DNA from: Shewanella mesophila
Lineage (GTDB): Bacteria; Pseudomonadota; Gammaproteobacteria; Enterobacterales; Shewanellaceae
NCBI RefSeq assembly: GCF_019457515.1
Contig: NZ_CP080421.1
Coordinates: 2,294,001 to 2,358,000 of the forward strand
Direction: 5' to 3'
Length of the DNA: 64,000 nucleotides
Below the pieces are notes generated by a model. It was not told the DNA's origin and ran no database searches. It saw only the letters and a program-made list of their open reading frames with translations. This document shows positions 18,837 through 27,737 of this stretch, piece after piece; the first letter of the stretch is position 1; each line of letters starts with the position of its first letter. Both the position numbers and the translations under genes were made by a program.

Positions 18837-20165
18837 ATGATGATCACCACTCGATTAAAATCTCAATTGATCCTTAGTTTGTTGCTAACTGCAACGATTT
18901 TTGTGGCGTTCATGAGTCTAAAATCAATACAGCAACAAAGCCTCACAACGTCAAATTATATCATCGAACTGGAAGAATCCATTGATGTACTGCGTAGTAG
19001 GCTATGGATACTCCAAGAGTTTCAAGATCAAGATGCCCTCAATCAAACTCAAATAGCCCTTTTTTCGTTGCAAAAAAAACTGGCCGCTAATGACGCATTT
19101 TCCCCCAATGCCAAGTTACTCATGCTCAACTTACGCAGGGTCACCAACAACCTCAATGCCCTACTTTCACTGGCGAAGGAGAATGTGTCGGTACCACCGG
19201 ATCATGGCATTACATCAAAAAACGGCATGCTAACGGTACGTTTTAATATCTCGATACAAGCCATGAGCGAAGATTTAACGAAACTACAAAGGTTAGAGTT
19301 AAAACACTCAGCAGACAAGCAAGCAAGCATTTTAATGTGGGTGATTATAATACTGACGGTAGGCTCACTTATTTTACTTCTTATTACGCTGTCGACGCTT
19401 AAAACATTTAACCAAAGCTTACATCGGCTTACCGCTGGTATCATGCGCTTATCTCAAGGAGATCTGCACAGTAAAATCGTCATTAACGCGACAAATGAAC
19501 TTGCGACCGTTGCCCAACAATTCAATACCATGACCAATCGATTGATGGAAACCACGATTAAGAAAGACTCGTTACAACAAGAGGTCGAAAGACAAACGAA
19601 ACAACTGCAGGTACAAACTGAAAAGCTTAAATATGTTGCAGAACATGATGACTTAACAGGGCTCTATTCGCGAAGTGCATTTGAAAGGCAGATTGATACC
19701 GCGTTAGCCCGTTGTCAACGCACAAATACCCACGCAGCAATGTTATTTATCGACTTAGATAAATTTAAAGAGGTAAACGACAGCTTTGGCCACGACATAG
19801 GCGATCGTGTTTTGATCACCATTGCAAACCGCCTACAAAGCGCCATTAGAAGTTCCGATATCTGCGGCCGACTCGGTGGTGATGAATTTGTCGTGTGGTT
19901 AGAGCCGATCAGCGACATGTTGGAGGTCAATATTGTTATCGAAAAAATTATTCAACACTTGTCACCAGTGATCAATCATCAAGACACCAACATCGCGCTA
20001 AATGTTAGTATTGGCGTCGCACTGCGACCTAACGACGACATATCTCGGCAAGCGTTGCTCAAAATCGCCGACGAAAACATGTATATGGCCAAAAAAGTGC
20101 CAGGTAATAGCTATCAATTTAGCCAGCGATCTACCATTGCATTAAATAACCTTAATCTTGGATAA
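18837..20165 (+). CDS. membrane diguanylate cyclase (HAMP-GGDEF)
   Basis: The 442-residue protein makes c-di-GMP from two GTP. TM1 is at about 10-28, a helical periplasmic region at 30-160, TM2 at about 162-185, then HAMP, a short coiled coil (KDSLQQEVERQTKQLQVQTEKL), and the GGDEF domain. The active-site GGDEF is intact at 347-351 and the inhibitory I-site R338-SS-D341 lies exactly five residues before it, so product feedback is expected. The periplasmic part is small and lacks a known sensor domain, consistent with sensing through the binding protein encoded just upstream. Its last 24 bp overlap the convergent msrQ. Confidence 0.9.
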   Translation: MMITTRLKSQLILSLLLTATIFVAFMSLKSIQQQSLTTSNYIIELEESIDVLRSRLWILQEFQDQDALNQTQIALFSLQKKLAANDAFSPNAKLLMLNLRRVTNNLNALLSLAKENVSVPPDHGITSKNGMLTVRFNISIQAMSEDLTKLQRLELKHSADKQASILMWVIIILTVGSLILLLITLSTLKTFNQSLHRLTAGIMRLSQGDLHSKIVINATNELATVAQQFNTMTNRLMETTIKKDSLQQEVERQTKQLQVQTEKLKYVAEHDDLTGLYSRSAFERQIDTALARCQRTNTHAAMLFIDLDKFKEVNDSFGHDIGDRVLITIANRLQSAIRSSDICGRLGGDEFVVWLEPISDMLEVNIVIEKIIQHLSPVINHQDTNIALNVSIGVALRPNDDISRQALLKIADENMYMAKKVPGNSYQFSQRSTIALNNLNLG

Positions 20166-20774
20166 GCGCCCCGCCACCCGTTTTTTCCACCGTAAAATAT
20201 TGACGCGAAGCAACAACAGCGATGCAAATATCAGGATATAGATACTCGGCTCTATCACTTCAGACTTTACCGACCAATAAAAGTGAACGGGTGCCAATAT
20301 GGCAATCACATAAACTCCATTATGTAGAGTCTGCCAGCGCCTTCCCATCTTACGCTTAAGACGGTTAAGCGAAGTGATACTTAACATAAGAAGTAATAGA
20401 TAAGCGCAAGCACCGACCAGGATGTAGGGACGTTTAACGATTTCACTCGCTAAAAGTTGCCATTCAAACAATAAGTCTAAACTCAAAAATGCACTAATAT
20501 GTAATGAAGCATAGGCAAATACATATAAGCCAACTAGACGTCGAGTTTGCATTAATACACCAAGCTTGAATCGCTTCGCTATCGGCGAAATCAATAACAC
20601 TGCAACTAACGTATTTAACGCACCCATCCCAGTGTAGTGAATAATATATTGCACCGGATCGCCACCCGCGTCGCCACTACTCACGGTCCAAACTAGGTAG
20701 CCGATTGGTATTAACGCTAGCAGATGAAACAGACACTTTAGTGGCAACAGATGCTTATTTGTTAATGTAAACAA
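20142..20774 (-). CDS. msrQ: heme-binding membrane subunit MsrQ (YedZ)
   Basis: MsrQ is the cytochrome b-type membrane partner that passes quinone-pool electrons to MsrP for repair of oxidised methionine in periplasmic proteins. The 210-residue protein has about six membrane helices with the ferric-reductase-like pattern (GLYVFAYASLHISAFLSLD, LHNGVYVIAILAPVHFYWSVK), whose His residues are heme ligands. It starts at TTG 20774 with GGAG upstream (GGAGAGTCTTTG). It follows msrP after a 105-bp gap that contains a 15-bp tandem repeat. The 3' end overlaps the GGDEF gene tail to tail. Confidence 0.9.
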   Translation of the reverse strand: MFTLTNKHLLPLKCLFHLLALIPIGYLVWTVSSGDAGGDPVQYIIHYTGMGALNTLVAVLLISPIAKRFKLGVLMQTRRLVGLYVFAYASLHISAFLSLDLLFEWQLLASEIVKRPYILVGACAYLLLLMLSITSLNRLKRKMGRRWQTLHNGVYVIAILAPVHFYWSVKSEVIEPSIYILIFASLLLLRVNILRWKKRVAGRLSKIKVI

Positions 20775-20803
20775 AGACTCTCCAAACTATCACTTAATCT
20801 AGA

Positions 20804-20878
20804 ATTAGGTGCTCTAAAATCACTGACTCTAAAGTCACTTCCTCTTAGATCACTTTCTCTTAAATCACTTTCTCTTAA
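20804..20878. repeat. 15-bp tandem repeat between msrP and msrQ
   Basis: Five 15-bp units run in register: 20864-20878 and 20849-20863 are identical (ATCACTTTCTCTTAA), 20834-20848 and 20819-20833 differ at several bases, and 20804-20818 is the most diverged. On the reverse strand each unit begins with TGA in the msrP frame. In the frame shifted by one base the units read [25 protein letters not shown], a pentapeptide-like series. Confidence 0.8.
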
Positions 20879-20879
20879 A

Positions 20880-21923
20880 TCAATAGTACCGTGTCAGATC
20901 CATCCCCTTATAAAGGGATGCAACCTGTTCACCATAGCCATTAAAAGCTTGTGTCGGTATACGAGTCGCCGAAAATATACCACCTTCGCCAATACGACGC
21001 TCGGTCGCTTGAGACCAACGAGGATGGTCGACTTTAGGATTCACATTGGCATAGAAGCCATATTCATGACTAGCAAGTTGATTCCAACTCGTTGGTGGTT
21101 GTTTATCCATCACCCGAATACGTACAATCGATTTAATACTCTTAAAACCATACTTCCAAGGTACAACGAGTCGGATGGGAGCACCGTTTTGAGCTGGCAA
21201 GCTCTTACCATATAAACCAACGGCCATGAAGGAAAGTTCATTCATCGCTTCATCCAATCTCAGCCCCTCAACGTAAGGATAATGAATTCCGCCCCCCATT
21301 AAGCGGCTCTTTTGACCAGGCATCTGCTCTGGATCAAATAGCGTTTCAAATGCCACATGTGTTGCCCCAGCTTTGACGCCCGCTTTTTTTAGCAGCGCCG
21401 CTAACGAGAAACCCACCCAAGGGATAACCATTGACCACGCCTCAACACAGCGAAGCCGGTATATTCGCTCTTCTAATGAGAATAGTTTTGTTAAATCGTC
21501 TAGGTCGAGTGTTAACGGCGTATCCACTAAGCCTTCAATTTTTAACACCCAAGGGTCCACTTTAAAACTCTGAGCATTATCATAAGGATCGGTTTTACTG
21601 GTGCCAAACTCGTAAAAATTATTATGGGAGATCACTTTCTGTTCTGGCGTTAATATCTCGCTTTTCCCAAATAATTGATTTTGAATGAAGTTTAGCGGCT
21701 TGGTAACGAAAGGTGTCTGCTCCTTGGTTTTTCCAAAGAGATCGAACAACCCCGCCTGAACATGTCCAGGAATACTGGCTCCGATGGCTCCGAGACCAAG
21801 TGCCTTAATGATATTGCGTCTATCATTGAACACGGCTTCGGGTGTTACATGTGATTGTTTTTCATTCCAACTAGGATGAGTAATAGGAGCAATGTTTTTT
21901 GGTTTAGCCACGGGAAACCTCAT
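20880..21923 (-). CDS. msrP: protein-methionine-sulfoxide reductase catalytic subunit MsrP (YedY)
   Basis: This periplasmic molybdopterin enzyme reduces methionine sulfoxide in envelope proteins. A Tat signal is visible ([22 protein letters not shown]35-R36). The sulfite-oxidase-type core has the Mo-ligand Cys in [15 protein letters not shown], and [19 protein letters not shown] is typical of the family. Length 347 compares with 334 in E. coli. It is the first gene of msrP-msrQ. In E. coli this pair is induced by HOCl through YedVW; no such regulator is present here. Confidence 0.94.
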   Translation of the reverse strand: MRFPVAKPKNIAPITHPSWNEKQSHVTPEAVFNDRRNIIKALGLGAIGASIPGHVQAGLFDLFGKTKEQTPFVTKPLNFIQNQLFGKSEILTPEQKVISHNNFYEFGTSKTDPYDNAQSFKVDPWVLKIEGLVDTPLTLDLDDLTKLFSLEERIYRLRCVEAWSMVIPWVGFSLAALLKKAGVKAGATHVAFETLFDPEQMPGQKSRLMGGGIHYPYVEGLRLDEAMNELSFMAVGLYGKSLPAQNGAPIRLVVPWKYGFKSIKSIVRIRVMDKQPPTSWNQLASHEYGFYANVNPKVDHPRWSQATERRIGEGGIFSATRIPTQAFNGYGEQVASLYKGMDLTRYY

Positions 21924-22068
21924 ATAGATCTTCTCTGTTGTTTATTAGATAGTGCAAACCGCAAAAAAATTTCACTTAAAAAATAATTAACGAATAAGAG
22001 TTAAGCATTTACCACTACGGCTCTTGAACCGCGTCCAAGGTCATGAGAGGCTTACAGCATTCAATATT

Positions 22069-23589
22069 ATGAGTTCTTTGTCTATGCCTACCGCCATACC
22101 ACTCTCTTTGCCTGAAATCATTGTGCTTTGTGCCGTCTCACTACTCTCCATTCTCATTGGCGCACTGTTAAACCAACGTCTTACTCGTCAAAAATGGGAT
22201 GCAGTGAAACAGCAGCTTGTAGAGGAACATCAACTAACACTGCAAGATAGCCAACAACAATTTGACCTGATACAGGCTCAATTGGCCGATAGGCATGATG
22301 AGAATCACCTTTTGCAACAAAAATTTGAGCATCAAATATCCCTACTCGGCATGAGCCAAGCGCAAGCACAAAGGGCGATAGAGCTAGAGGAACAGCTGCA
22401 CCAAGTGCAACGAAAACTGATGGAGACGCAACTGGCGCTATCGAAAGCCAATGCGATGCAGCAAACGCTAACGGTGAAATTTGAAACCGAACAAAAAGCA
22501 TTAGAAGAAAAGGTTAGCCACCTAAATCAGTCTGAAGCTCGCCTAACCCAGCAGTTTGAGAATCTTGCCAACAAGATTTTTGATGCTAAGACCCAGAATC
22601 TGCAGGTTCAAAACGAACAGCAGCTATCTCATGTACTGTCACCTTTTAAACAGCAGCTAGAAGGCTTTAGAAAGCAAGTTCAAGAATCTTATACCGTTGA
22701 GCAAGCTGAAAGAAGCGCATTTAAACATCAACTCGAATCCCTAAAAGCACTCAATTTGCAAATGAGCCAAGACGCGGTCAATTTAACCAAAGCATTAAAA
22801 GGTGATAATAAACAGCAAGGCAACTGGGGCGAGGTGATCCTCGAGCGAGTATTACAAGAGAGTGGGCTTCGCGAAGGCCACGAATATGAAACCCAACAAG
22901 ATCTAAAGAATGACAATGGTAAACGATTCAAGCCTGATGTGATTATTCATCTCCCAGAAAATAAAGATGTGGTCATCGACGCAAAAATGTCACTTGTCGC
23001 CTATGAACGCTACTTTAATAGCGAAGACGAATTGACTAAAACGAGCGCCATCAAGGAGCATTGCAACTCTATTCGCGCTCATATTAAAGGTCTCAGTCAA
23101 AAGGACTATCAACAACTACACGGCTTAACAAGCCTAGATTATGTGCTAATGTTCATTCCCTTAGAGCCCGCATTTTTACTCGCGCTAGAACATGAACCAG
23201 GTCTGATTAATTACGCCTTAGATAACAATATCATGTTGGTTAGCCCAACCAACTTATTGGTGGCCTTAAGAACCATCAACAATATCTGGCGCTATGAATA
23301 TCAGAACCAAAATGCACAACGCATCGCCAAACAGGCAGGAAAAATTTACGACAAATTATGTGGCTATCTTGAGGATATGGAGAAAGTCGGCCGTGCCATC
23401 GAGTCATTAGATAAAAGTTATGTCAGCGCTATGGGTAAACTATCTACCGGTAAAGGGAATTTGTTACGTCAAGCTCACCAAATGCAACAACTGGGAGTGA
23501 CAACCAGCAAACAATTAGATACCCAGCTACTTGAAAAAGCGCTAGATGAGCATCAAGGAAGTCAAACAAGTGATATAAAACTGAACTAA
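22069..23589 (+). CDS. rmuC: DNA recombination protein RmuC homolog
   Basis: The protein has an N-terminal membrane helix (PEIIVLCAVSLLSILIGALL), about 200 residues of Gln-rich coiled coil, and the RmuC domain (PF02646) with nuclease-like motifs GNWGEVILERVLQESGLREG, FKPDVIIHLPENKDVVIDAKMSL and MFIPLEPAF. RmuC homologs limit rearrangements between short inverted repeats and act in anti-phage and recombination pathways. The start is uncertain: ATGs at 22069 and 22084 and a TTG at 22024 are in frame, and none has a strong ribosome site. The gene is single. Confidence 0.88.
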   Translation: MSSLSMPTAIPLSLPEIIVLCAVSLLSILIGALLNQRLTRQKWDAVKQQLVEEHQLTLQDSQQQFDLIQAQLADRHDENHLLQQKFEHQISLLGMSQAQAQRAIELEEQLHQVQRKLMETQLALSKANAMQQTLTVKFETEQKALEEKVSHLNQSEARLTQQFENLANKIFDAKTQNLQVQNEQQLSHVLSPFKQQLEGFRKQVQESYTVEQAERSAFKHQLESLKALNLQMSQDAVNLTKALKGDNKQQGNWGEVILERVLQESGLREGHEYETQQDLKNDNGKRFKPDVIIHLPENKDVVIDAKMSLVAYERYFNSEDELTKTSAIKEHCNSIRAHIKGLSQKDYQQLHGLTSLDYVLMFIPLEPAFLLALEHEPGLINYALDNNIMLVSPTNLLVALRTINNIWRYEYQNQNAQRIAKQAGKIYDKLCGYLEDMEKVGRAIESLDKSYVSAMGKLSTGKGNLLRQAHQMQQLGVTTSKQLDTQLLEKALDEHQGSQTSDIKLN

Positions 23590-23639
23590 TATCACCATAG
23601 CTACTGCTGGAACCAGTTTTATAAAAAGGAAGTTAATTC

Positions 23640-25574
23640 GTGCTTAAGAGTTTACGCCACAGTATTAATCATCGATTATGTTACCTAACGATAACATTGG
23701 CGTCGCTGTTAGTGGGTCAAGTTTCTGCCTCCCAGTTAACTGACTTACAGCAAAAATACTTAGAAGCGAGAGAGGCGCTAACGCAAAACGACTTAAGTCA
23801 CTTCAAGCTGTTAAGGCAAAAGCTTGATGGATATCCTTTAACTCCCTATCTTGATTTCCATGCCGATATGGACAATATCCTCGGCTATCCAGGTACAAAA
23901 GCATTCGCTGCGATTGAAGGCTTTAAGGATACTCCTCTCTATCAAAGTGCACGCTATCGTTATCTCGTTAATGCAGGCCAAGCAAAGCGCTGGCAAGATT
24001 TTCTCAAAATCAGTCCAGATCTTCCCAATAATACGGCTTTGCAATGCTTTTATTACCGCGCTCAATTGGCACAGAATCAAGCAGAGATGGCTTATAACGG
24101 TGCGGAGAAACTCTGGTTATATGGCCGCTCTCGACCAAAAGAGTGCGACCCACTGTTCAAAGCATGGGAAAAATCAGGTCACCGAACCCAAGAGCTCCTT
24201 TGGTCGCGAATGCTGCTCGCCTTTAATGCGAGCGAATTTAGTTTACTCCGCTATTTAGCGAGCAAAACCACACCCCATAAAACTGAAGCTCAGCGACTGT
24301 TAGCGGTTTATAAAGATCCACGCAGCCTAAGACATAGCAAGCAATATATGGCCAAAGCCCCTATCTATGCAGATATTGTGGACGCTGGATTACGACGGTT
24401 AGCGAGAAAGGATCTCGACAAAGCGATAACCTTATTTTTAAGCTATGAAAAAGCGCATCGTTTTAATGACTATCAAGGCGCAAAACTCAGTCGATTTTTC
24501 ATCAGGAAAGCACTTGTCCGCCAAGAAGCCAGGTTAAAAGGCTTTATTGATCAACGCCTACCATCAATTGACAGCGACGATCTAAAAGAGCTCCGTCTAC
24601 GCTGGGCAATTAGAGAGAATGATCAACAGACATTAAATAGCCTACTGCCATTACTCACCAAAGAGAAGCAGGCCAAGGCTCGTTGGCAATATTGGTTATC
24701 CCAAAGCCAAATCGCACAAACTGACCAGCAAGAAATACTCGATAAATTAGCGCAGCAACGTAACTTTTATGGATTTACGGCGGCTAATCTTTTGATGCAA
24801 GATTTTCAATTACAACATCAAAATACCGCTCTTGATACGATGCTAACACCAGCACTTAACAAGGATCTCGGTCTTGCGCGTGTGGTCGAACTACTGGCTA
24901 TCGATAAACAGATCGATGCGAGAGCCGAATGGGTGTTACTGCTAAATAGACACAATAAAGCGATGCGAGCCCAGTATGCCCTGCTTGCACAGCAAAACCG
25001 ATGGCACGATTTAGCGGTGCAAGCCAGTATACAGGGACAGCTTTGGACCGATATGGATCTACGCTTTCCTCAAGCCGCCAATGACGCCTTTAATCGCGCG
25101 AGCAAACAAGCAGGTGTCGATATTGATGAGATTAGAGCCATCGCTAGGCGTGAGTCCGCTTTCTATCCCTACGCCACTTCAGGAGTTGGCGCACGAGGCC
25201 TGATGCAATTGATGCCAGCGACAGCAAAAGAGATAGCCAAGAAAAGCGGTATCAAGTATCGAAATCAAAAGAGCCTGTACGATATAGACATCAACACGCA
25301 ATTAGGCAGTCGCTACTACGCCAGCCTGCTCGAGCGCTTTGATAATAATCGCGTGTTAGCAACCGCTGCCTATAACGCTGGGCCACACAGAGTCAGCCGC
25401 TGGCTAAAACAGAGTAATGGACAGCTAGATGTGATGGCGTTTATCGAGTCCATTCCCTTCACTGAAACCCGTGAATATGTGCAAGCCGTGTTGAGTTACA
25501 GAGTGATATATCAAATAAAGCAGAACAAGCCCGCTCAATTATTCTCAAAAGAGGAACTGTCATTTAAATATTGA
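23640..25574 (+). CDS. slt: soluble lytic murein transglycosylase Slt
   Basis: This periplasmic exolytic transglycosylase degrades peptidoglycan. GTG 23640 has AAGGAAG upstream and opens a signal peptide (LTITLASLLVGQVSASQ). Residues ~35-450 form the helical superhelix (U and L domains). The C-terminal catalytic domain carries Glu505 in IARRESAFYPYATSGVGARG, followed by LMQLMPATA and AAYNAGPHRVSRW. Its 644 residues match E. coli Slt70 (645 as precursor). It is probably monocistronic and adjoins the EAL gene. Confidence 0.93.
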   Translation: MLKSLRHSINHRLCYLTITLASLLVGQVSASQLTDLQQKYLEAREALTQNDLSHFKLLRQKLDGYPLTPYLDFHADMDNILGYPGTKAFAAIEGFKDTPLYQSARYRYLVNAGQAKRWQDFLKISPDLPNNTALQCFYYRAQLAQNQAEMAYNGAEKLWLYGRSRPKECDPLFKAWEKSGHRTQELLWSRMLLAFNASEFSLLRYLASKTTPHKTEAQRLLAVYKDPRSLRHSKQYMAKAPIYADIVDAGLRRLARKDLDKAITLFLSYEKAHRFNDYQGAKLSRFFIRKALVRQEARLKGFIDQRLPSIDSDDLKELRLRWAIRENDQQTLNSLLPLLTKEKQAKARWQYWLSQSQIAQTDQQEILDKLAQQRNFYGFTAANLLMQDFQLQHQNTALDTMLTPALNKDLGLARVVELLAIDKQIDARAEWVLLLNRHNKAMRAQYALLAQQNRWHDLAVQASIQGQLWTDMDLRFPQAANDAFNRASKQAGVDIDEIRAIARRESAFYPYATSGVGARGLMQLMPATAKEIAKKSGIKYRNQKSLYDIDINTQLGSRYYASLLERFDNNRVLATAAYNAGPHRVSRWLKQSNGQLDVMAFIESIPFTETREYVQAVLSYRVIYQIKQNKPAQLFSKEELSFKY

Positions 25575-25747
25575 CCCTTGTTTAAATCCAAGATGAAAGC
25601 AAATTAAATTAGAGGGCGTCATCTATACCTAGCTGACAATTGATCTTGCTTAATTTAACAACAAACAGTGGTGTAACAGAGAACAGGCTTGGACATTCGA
25701 CCAATATTGTGAATAATTATCATTTGCAACAAATTATTACTACTTCA

Positions 25748-26464
25748 ATGATAAATATTTCCCAATTATATCTAGGCTGTGAATACCAACCCTTAGTCGA
25801 TGTTCAAACGGGTGATATTTTTGCTTATGAGGCGCTATCACGTTTTTATAACAAAAACGGCATAGCCATTGCGCCTAATTTGGTCTTTGACCAGTTACAT
25901 CACCACCTGCCCCAATTGAGTCAGATCGAATTTGCAGCAAAACATCTCCAACTAAGAAACGCCCCTAAGCGAGTGCCCCTATTTATCAATCTCGATCCTC
26001 ATGCGATTAACTTAACTCGAATGAGTCACTTTATCGACCTACTGAGTACACACCCTAAGGTCACAGTCGAGATAATCGAAAATACCTGTGTTAATGATGC
26101 TAAACGTTCATTAGCGCTCGCGACTCATTTACAAGATGCAAAAATCAATGTTGCGCTAGACGATATTGGTGCATCGCATGCGATGTTGTCACTGTCACTG
26201 ATGACTCAAGTGGACTGTTTAAAGTTTGATATGAGCTGGCTAGCTAAGATTGCCGAGTCTAAGCAAAAGAGCTTGCTCAATGCTTTAGTTCAATTTGGGC
26301 AATCATCAAATAAAATATCGGTATTAGAAGGCATTGAGTGTCATGAAATGTTATTAACAGCAAGGCAGTTAGGCGTCGACTTAGTACAAGGCTTCCTATA
26401 TCGCCCCCAATTTATCACCCCACCAGCTCGCCTATCGCTGGCGACACTACTGGCAGAAAAATGA
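25748..26464 (+). CDS. stand-alone EAL-domain c-di-GMP phosphodiesterase
   Basis: The protein is nearly only an EAL domain. The residues expected of an active enzyme are present: E28-A-L-S-R, the FINLDP Asn, VEIIENT, LDDIGASHA (the DD pair), LKFDMSWL (Lys), EGIE and QGFLY. No transmembrane or sensory segment precedes it, so it is likely cytosolic. I start at ATG 25748 (238 residues, MINISQLYLG); the frame is open to a TTG at 25640, adding 36 residues unlike the family. Neither start has a good ribosome site. Confidence 0.82.
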   Translation: MINISQLYLGCEYQPLVDVQTGDIFAYEALSRFYNKNGIAIAPNLVFDQLHHHLPQLSQIEFAAKHLQLRNAPKRVPLFINLDPHAINLTRMSHFIDLLSTHPKVTVEIIENTCVNDAKRSLALATHLQDAKINVALDDIGASHAMLSLSLMTQVDCLKFDMSWLAKIAESKQKSLLNALVQFGQSSNKISVLEGIECHEMLLTARQLGVDLVQGFLYRPQFITPPARLSLATLLAEK

Positions 26465-26565
26465 CCGACTCATAACTCAGGTCCCAAGTAAAAAAACTAG
26501 CCAAGCGATTACATTTACCCCATAGTTAATTTCAATAAAAGATTCTAGAGTGCTTGTGGTTTATT

Positions 26566-26765
26566 TAACCAGAACTCGGGTTAAGAGATGAGATAACGCG
26601 AGATAAATTAGCCGTTTTACGCTTATTTCATCTCCAACTTGTCATTTGTTTTGCTAACAAGGCGTATTGACGCGTCAATAGCCCGACTATTGCAAGTGAA
26701 TACAACGCAGTTTGCGGAATACAGGGCTGTTTGAGATACGTTTATAATCCCGAGTGCAGGTTATA
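26566..26765. mobile_element. 200-bp MITE-like element with imperfect terminal inverted repeats
   Basis: The left end (TTTAACCAGAACTCGGGTTAAGA) and the reverse complement of the right end (TATAACCTGCACTCGGGATTATA) agree at 17 of 23 positions. The interior has no reading frame of note and includes GCGTATTGACGCGTCAATA, a palindromic core (TTGACGCGTCAA). Another copy of one end lies at 13031-13050. This fills most of the 357-bp gap between the EAL gene and moxR. No transposase is present. Copy number in the genome cannot be known from here. Confidence 0.5.
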
Positions 26766-26821
26766 GAACTTAGCTTTCGTTCATCATTCAAGGCAACGAT
26801 GTCGGTGTTAGAAGGAGTTTC

Positions 26822-27733
26822 ATGTCTGATTCAACCATTTCAACGCTATTAACTCAGCTCGATCGAGTATTACTTGGCAAGCCTCAACAAATTAAATTGG
26901 CACTCACCTGCATCCTAGCCAAAGGACATCTACTCATTGAGGATTTACCCGGCATGGGTAAAACCAGCTTGTCTCAAGCATTGGCTCAAAGCCTTGGACT
27001 CAGTCATCAACGAATACAGTTTACCAGCGACATGTTACCCGCTGACATTCTTGGGGTGTCCATCTTCGATAAAGAGCAATCCCAATTTGTTTTTCATCCC
27101 GGTCCCATCTTTAAACAGATGATATTAGCCGATGAAATTAACCGCGCTAGCCCTAAAACCCAGAGCGCATTGCTCGAAGCCATGGCCGAACATCAGATCA
27201 CTGTCGATGGCATAACCCATACCCTACCGAGTCCGTTTTTCGTGATCGCTACCCAAAACCCCAGTGAGCAATCGGGAACCTACCCGCTTCCCGAGTCACA
27301 ATTGGATCGTTTTATGATGCGTTTATCTATAGGTTATCCAGATGCCGATGCGGAATTAGCCATGCTTAAAGGGCAAGATCTCTCGCCACAAACCCATCAG
27401 CTACCCCAATGTTTAGATCCGATAACCCTGCAGAGATTGCAACAGGAGGTGACAGAGGTTAAAGCATCGGATGCGCTACTACACTATATCTTGGCGTTAA
27501 TTGCAGGTTCGAGACAGCTAAATGAAGGTTACGGACTATCACCACGTGCCAGTAAGGCGCTATTAAATGCAGCCAAGGCTTGGGCCTATCTTGATGGCAG
27601 AAATTATATTGTTCCTGATGATGTCCAAGCGGTATTTACTGCCGTTGCTGAGCACAGATTACGCCGCACTAGCCAGCAACAGGGCGAAGCACTATCCCTG
27701 AAGCTACTCAGCAATATCAATCCGATCTTGTGA
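26822..27733 (+). CDS. MoxR-family AAA+ ATPase
   Basis: The 303-residue ATPase has Walker A in EDLPGMGKTSLSQALA, Walker B LADEINRASPKTQSALLEAMAE, and sensor motif VIATQNPSEQSGTYPLPESQLDRFMMRL, all diagnostic of MoxR. These proteins act as chaperone-like ATPases, usually with the product of an adjacent DUF58 gene. A strong ribosome site (GAAGGAG) precedes the start. It is the first gene of a tight three-gene operon with a DUF58 protein 4 bp downstream and a transglutaminase overlapping that gene. The target is unknown. Confidence 0.92.
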   Translation: MSDSTISTLLTQLDRVLLGKPQQIKLALTCILAKGHLLIEDLPGMGKTSLSQALAQSLGLSHQRIQFTSDMLPADILGVSIFDKEQSQFVFHPGPIFKQMILADEINRASPKTQSALLEAMAEHQITVDGITHTLPSPFFVIATQNPSEQSGTYPLPESQLDRFMMRLSIGYPDADAELAMLKGQDLSPQTHQLPQCLDPITLQRLQQEVTEVKASDALLHYILALIAGSRQLNEGYGLSPRASKALLNAAKAWAYLDGRNYIVPDDVQAVFTAVAEHRLRRTSQQQGEALSLKLLSNINPIL

Positions 27734-27737
27734 GCCT

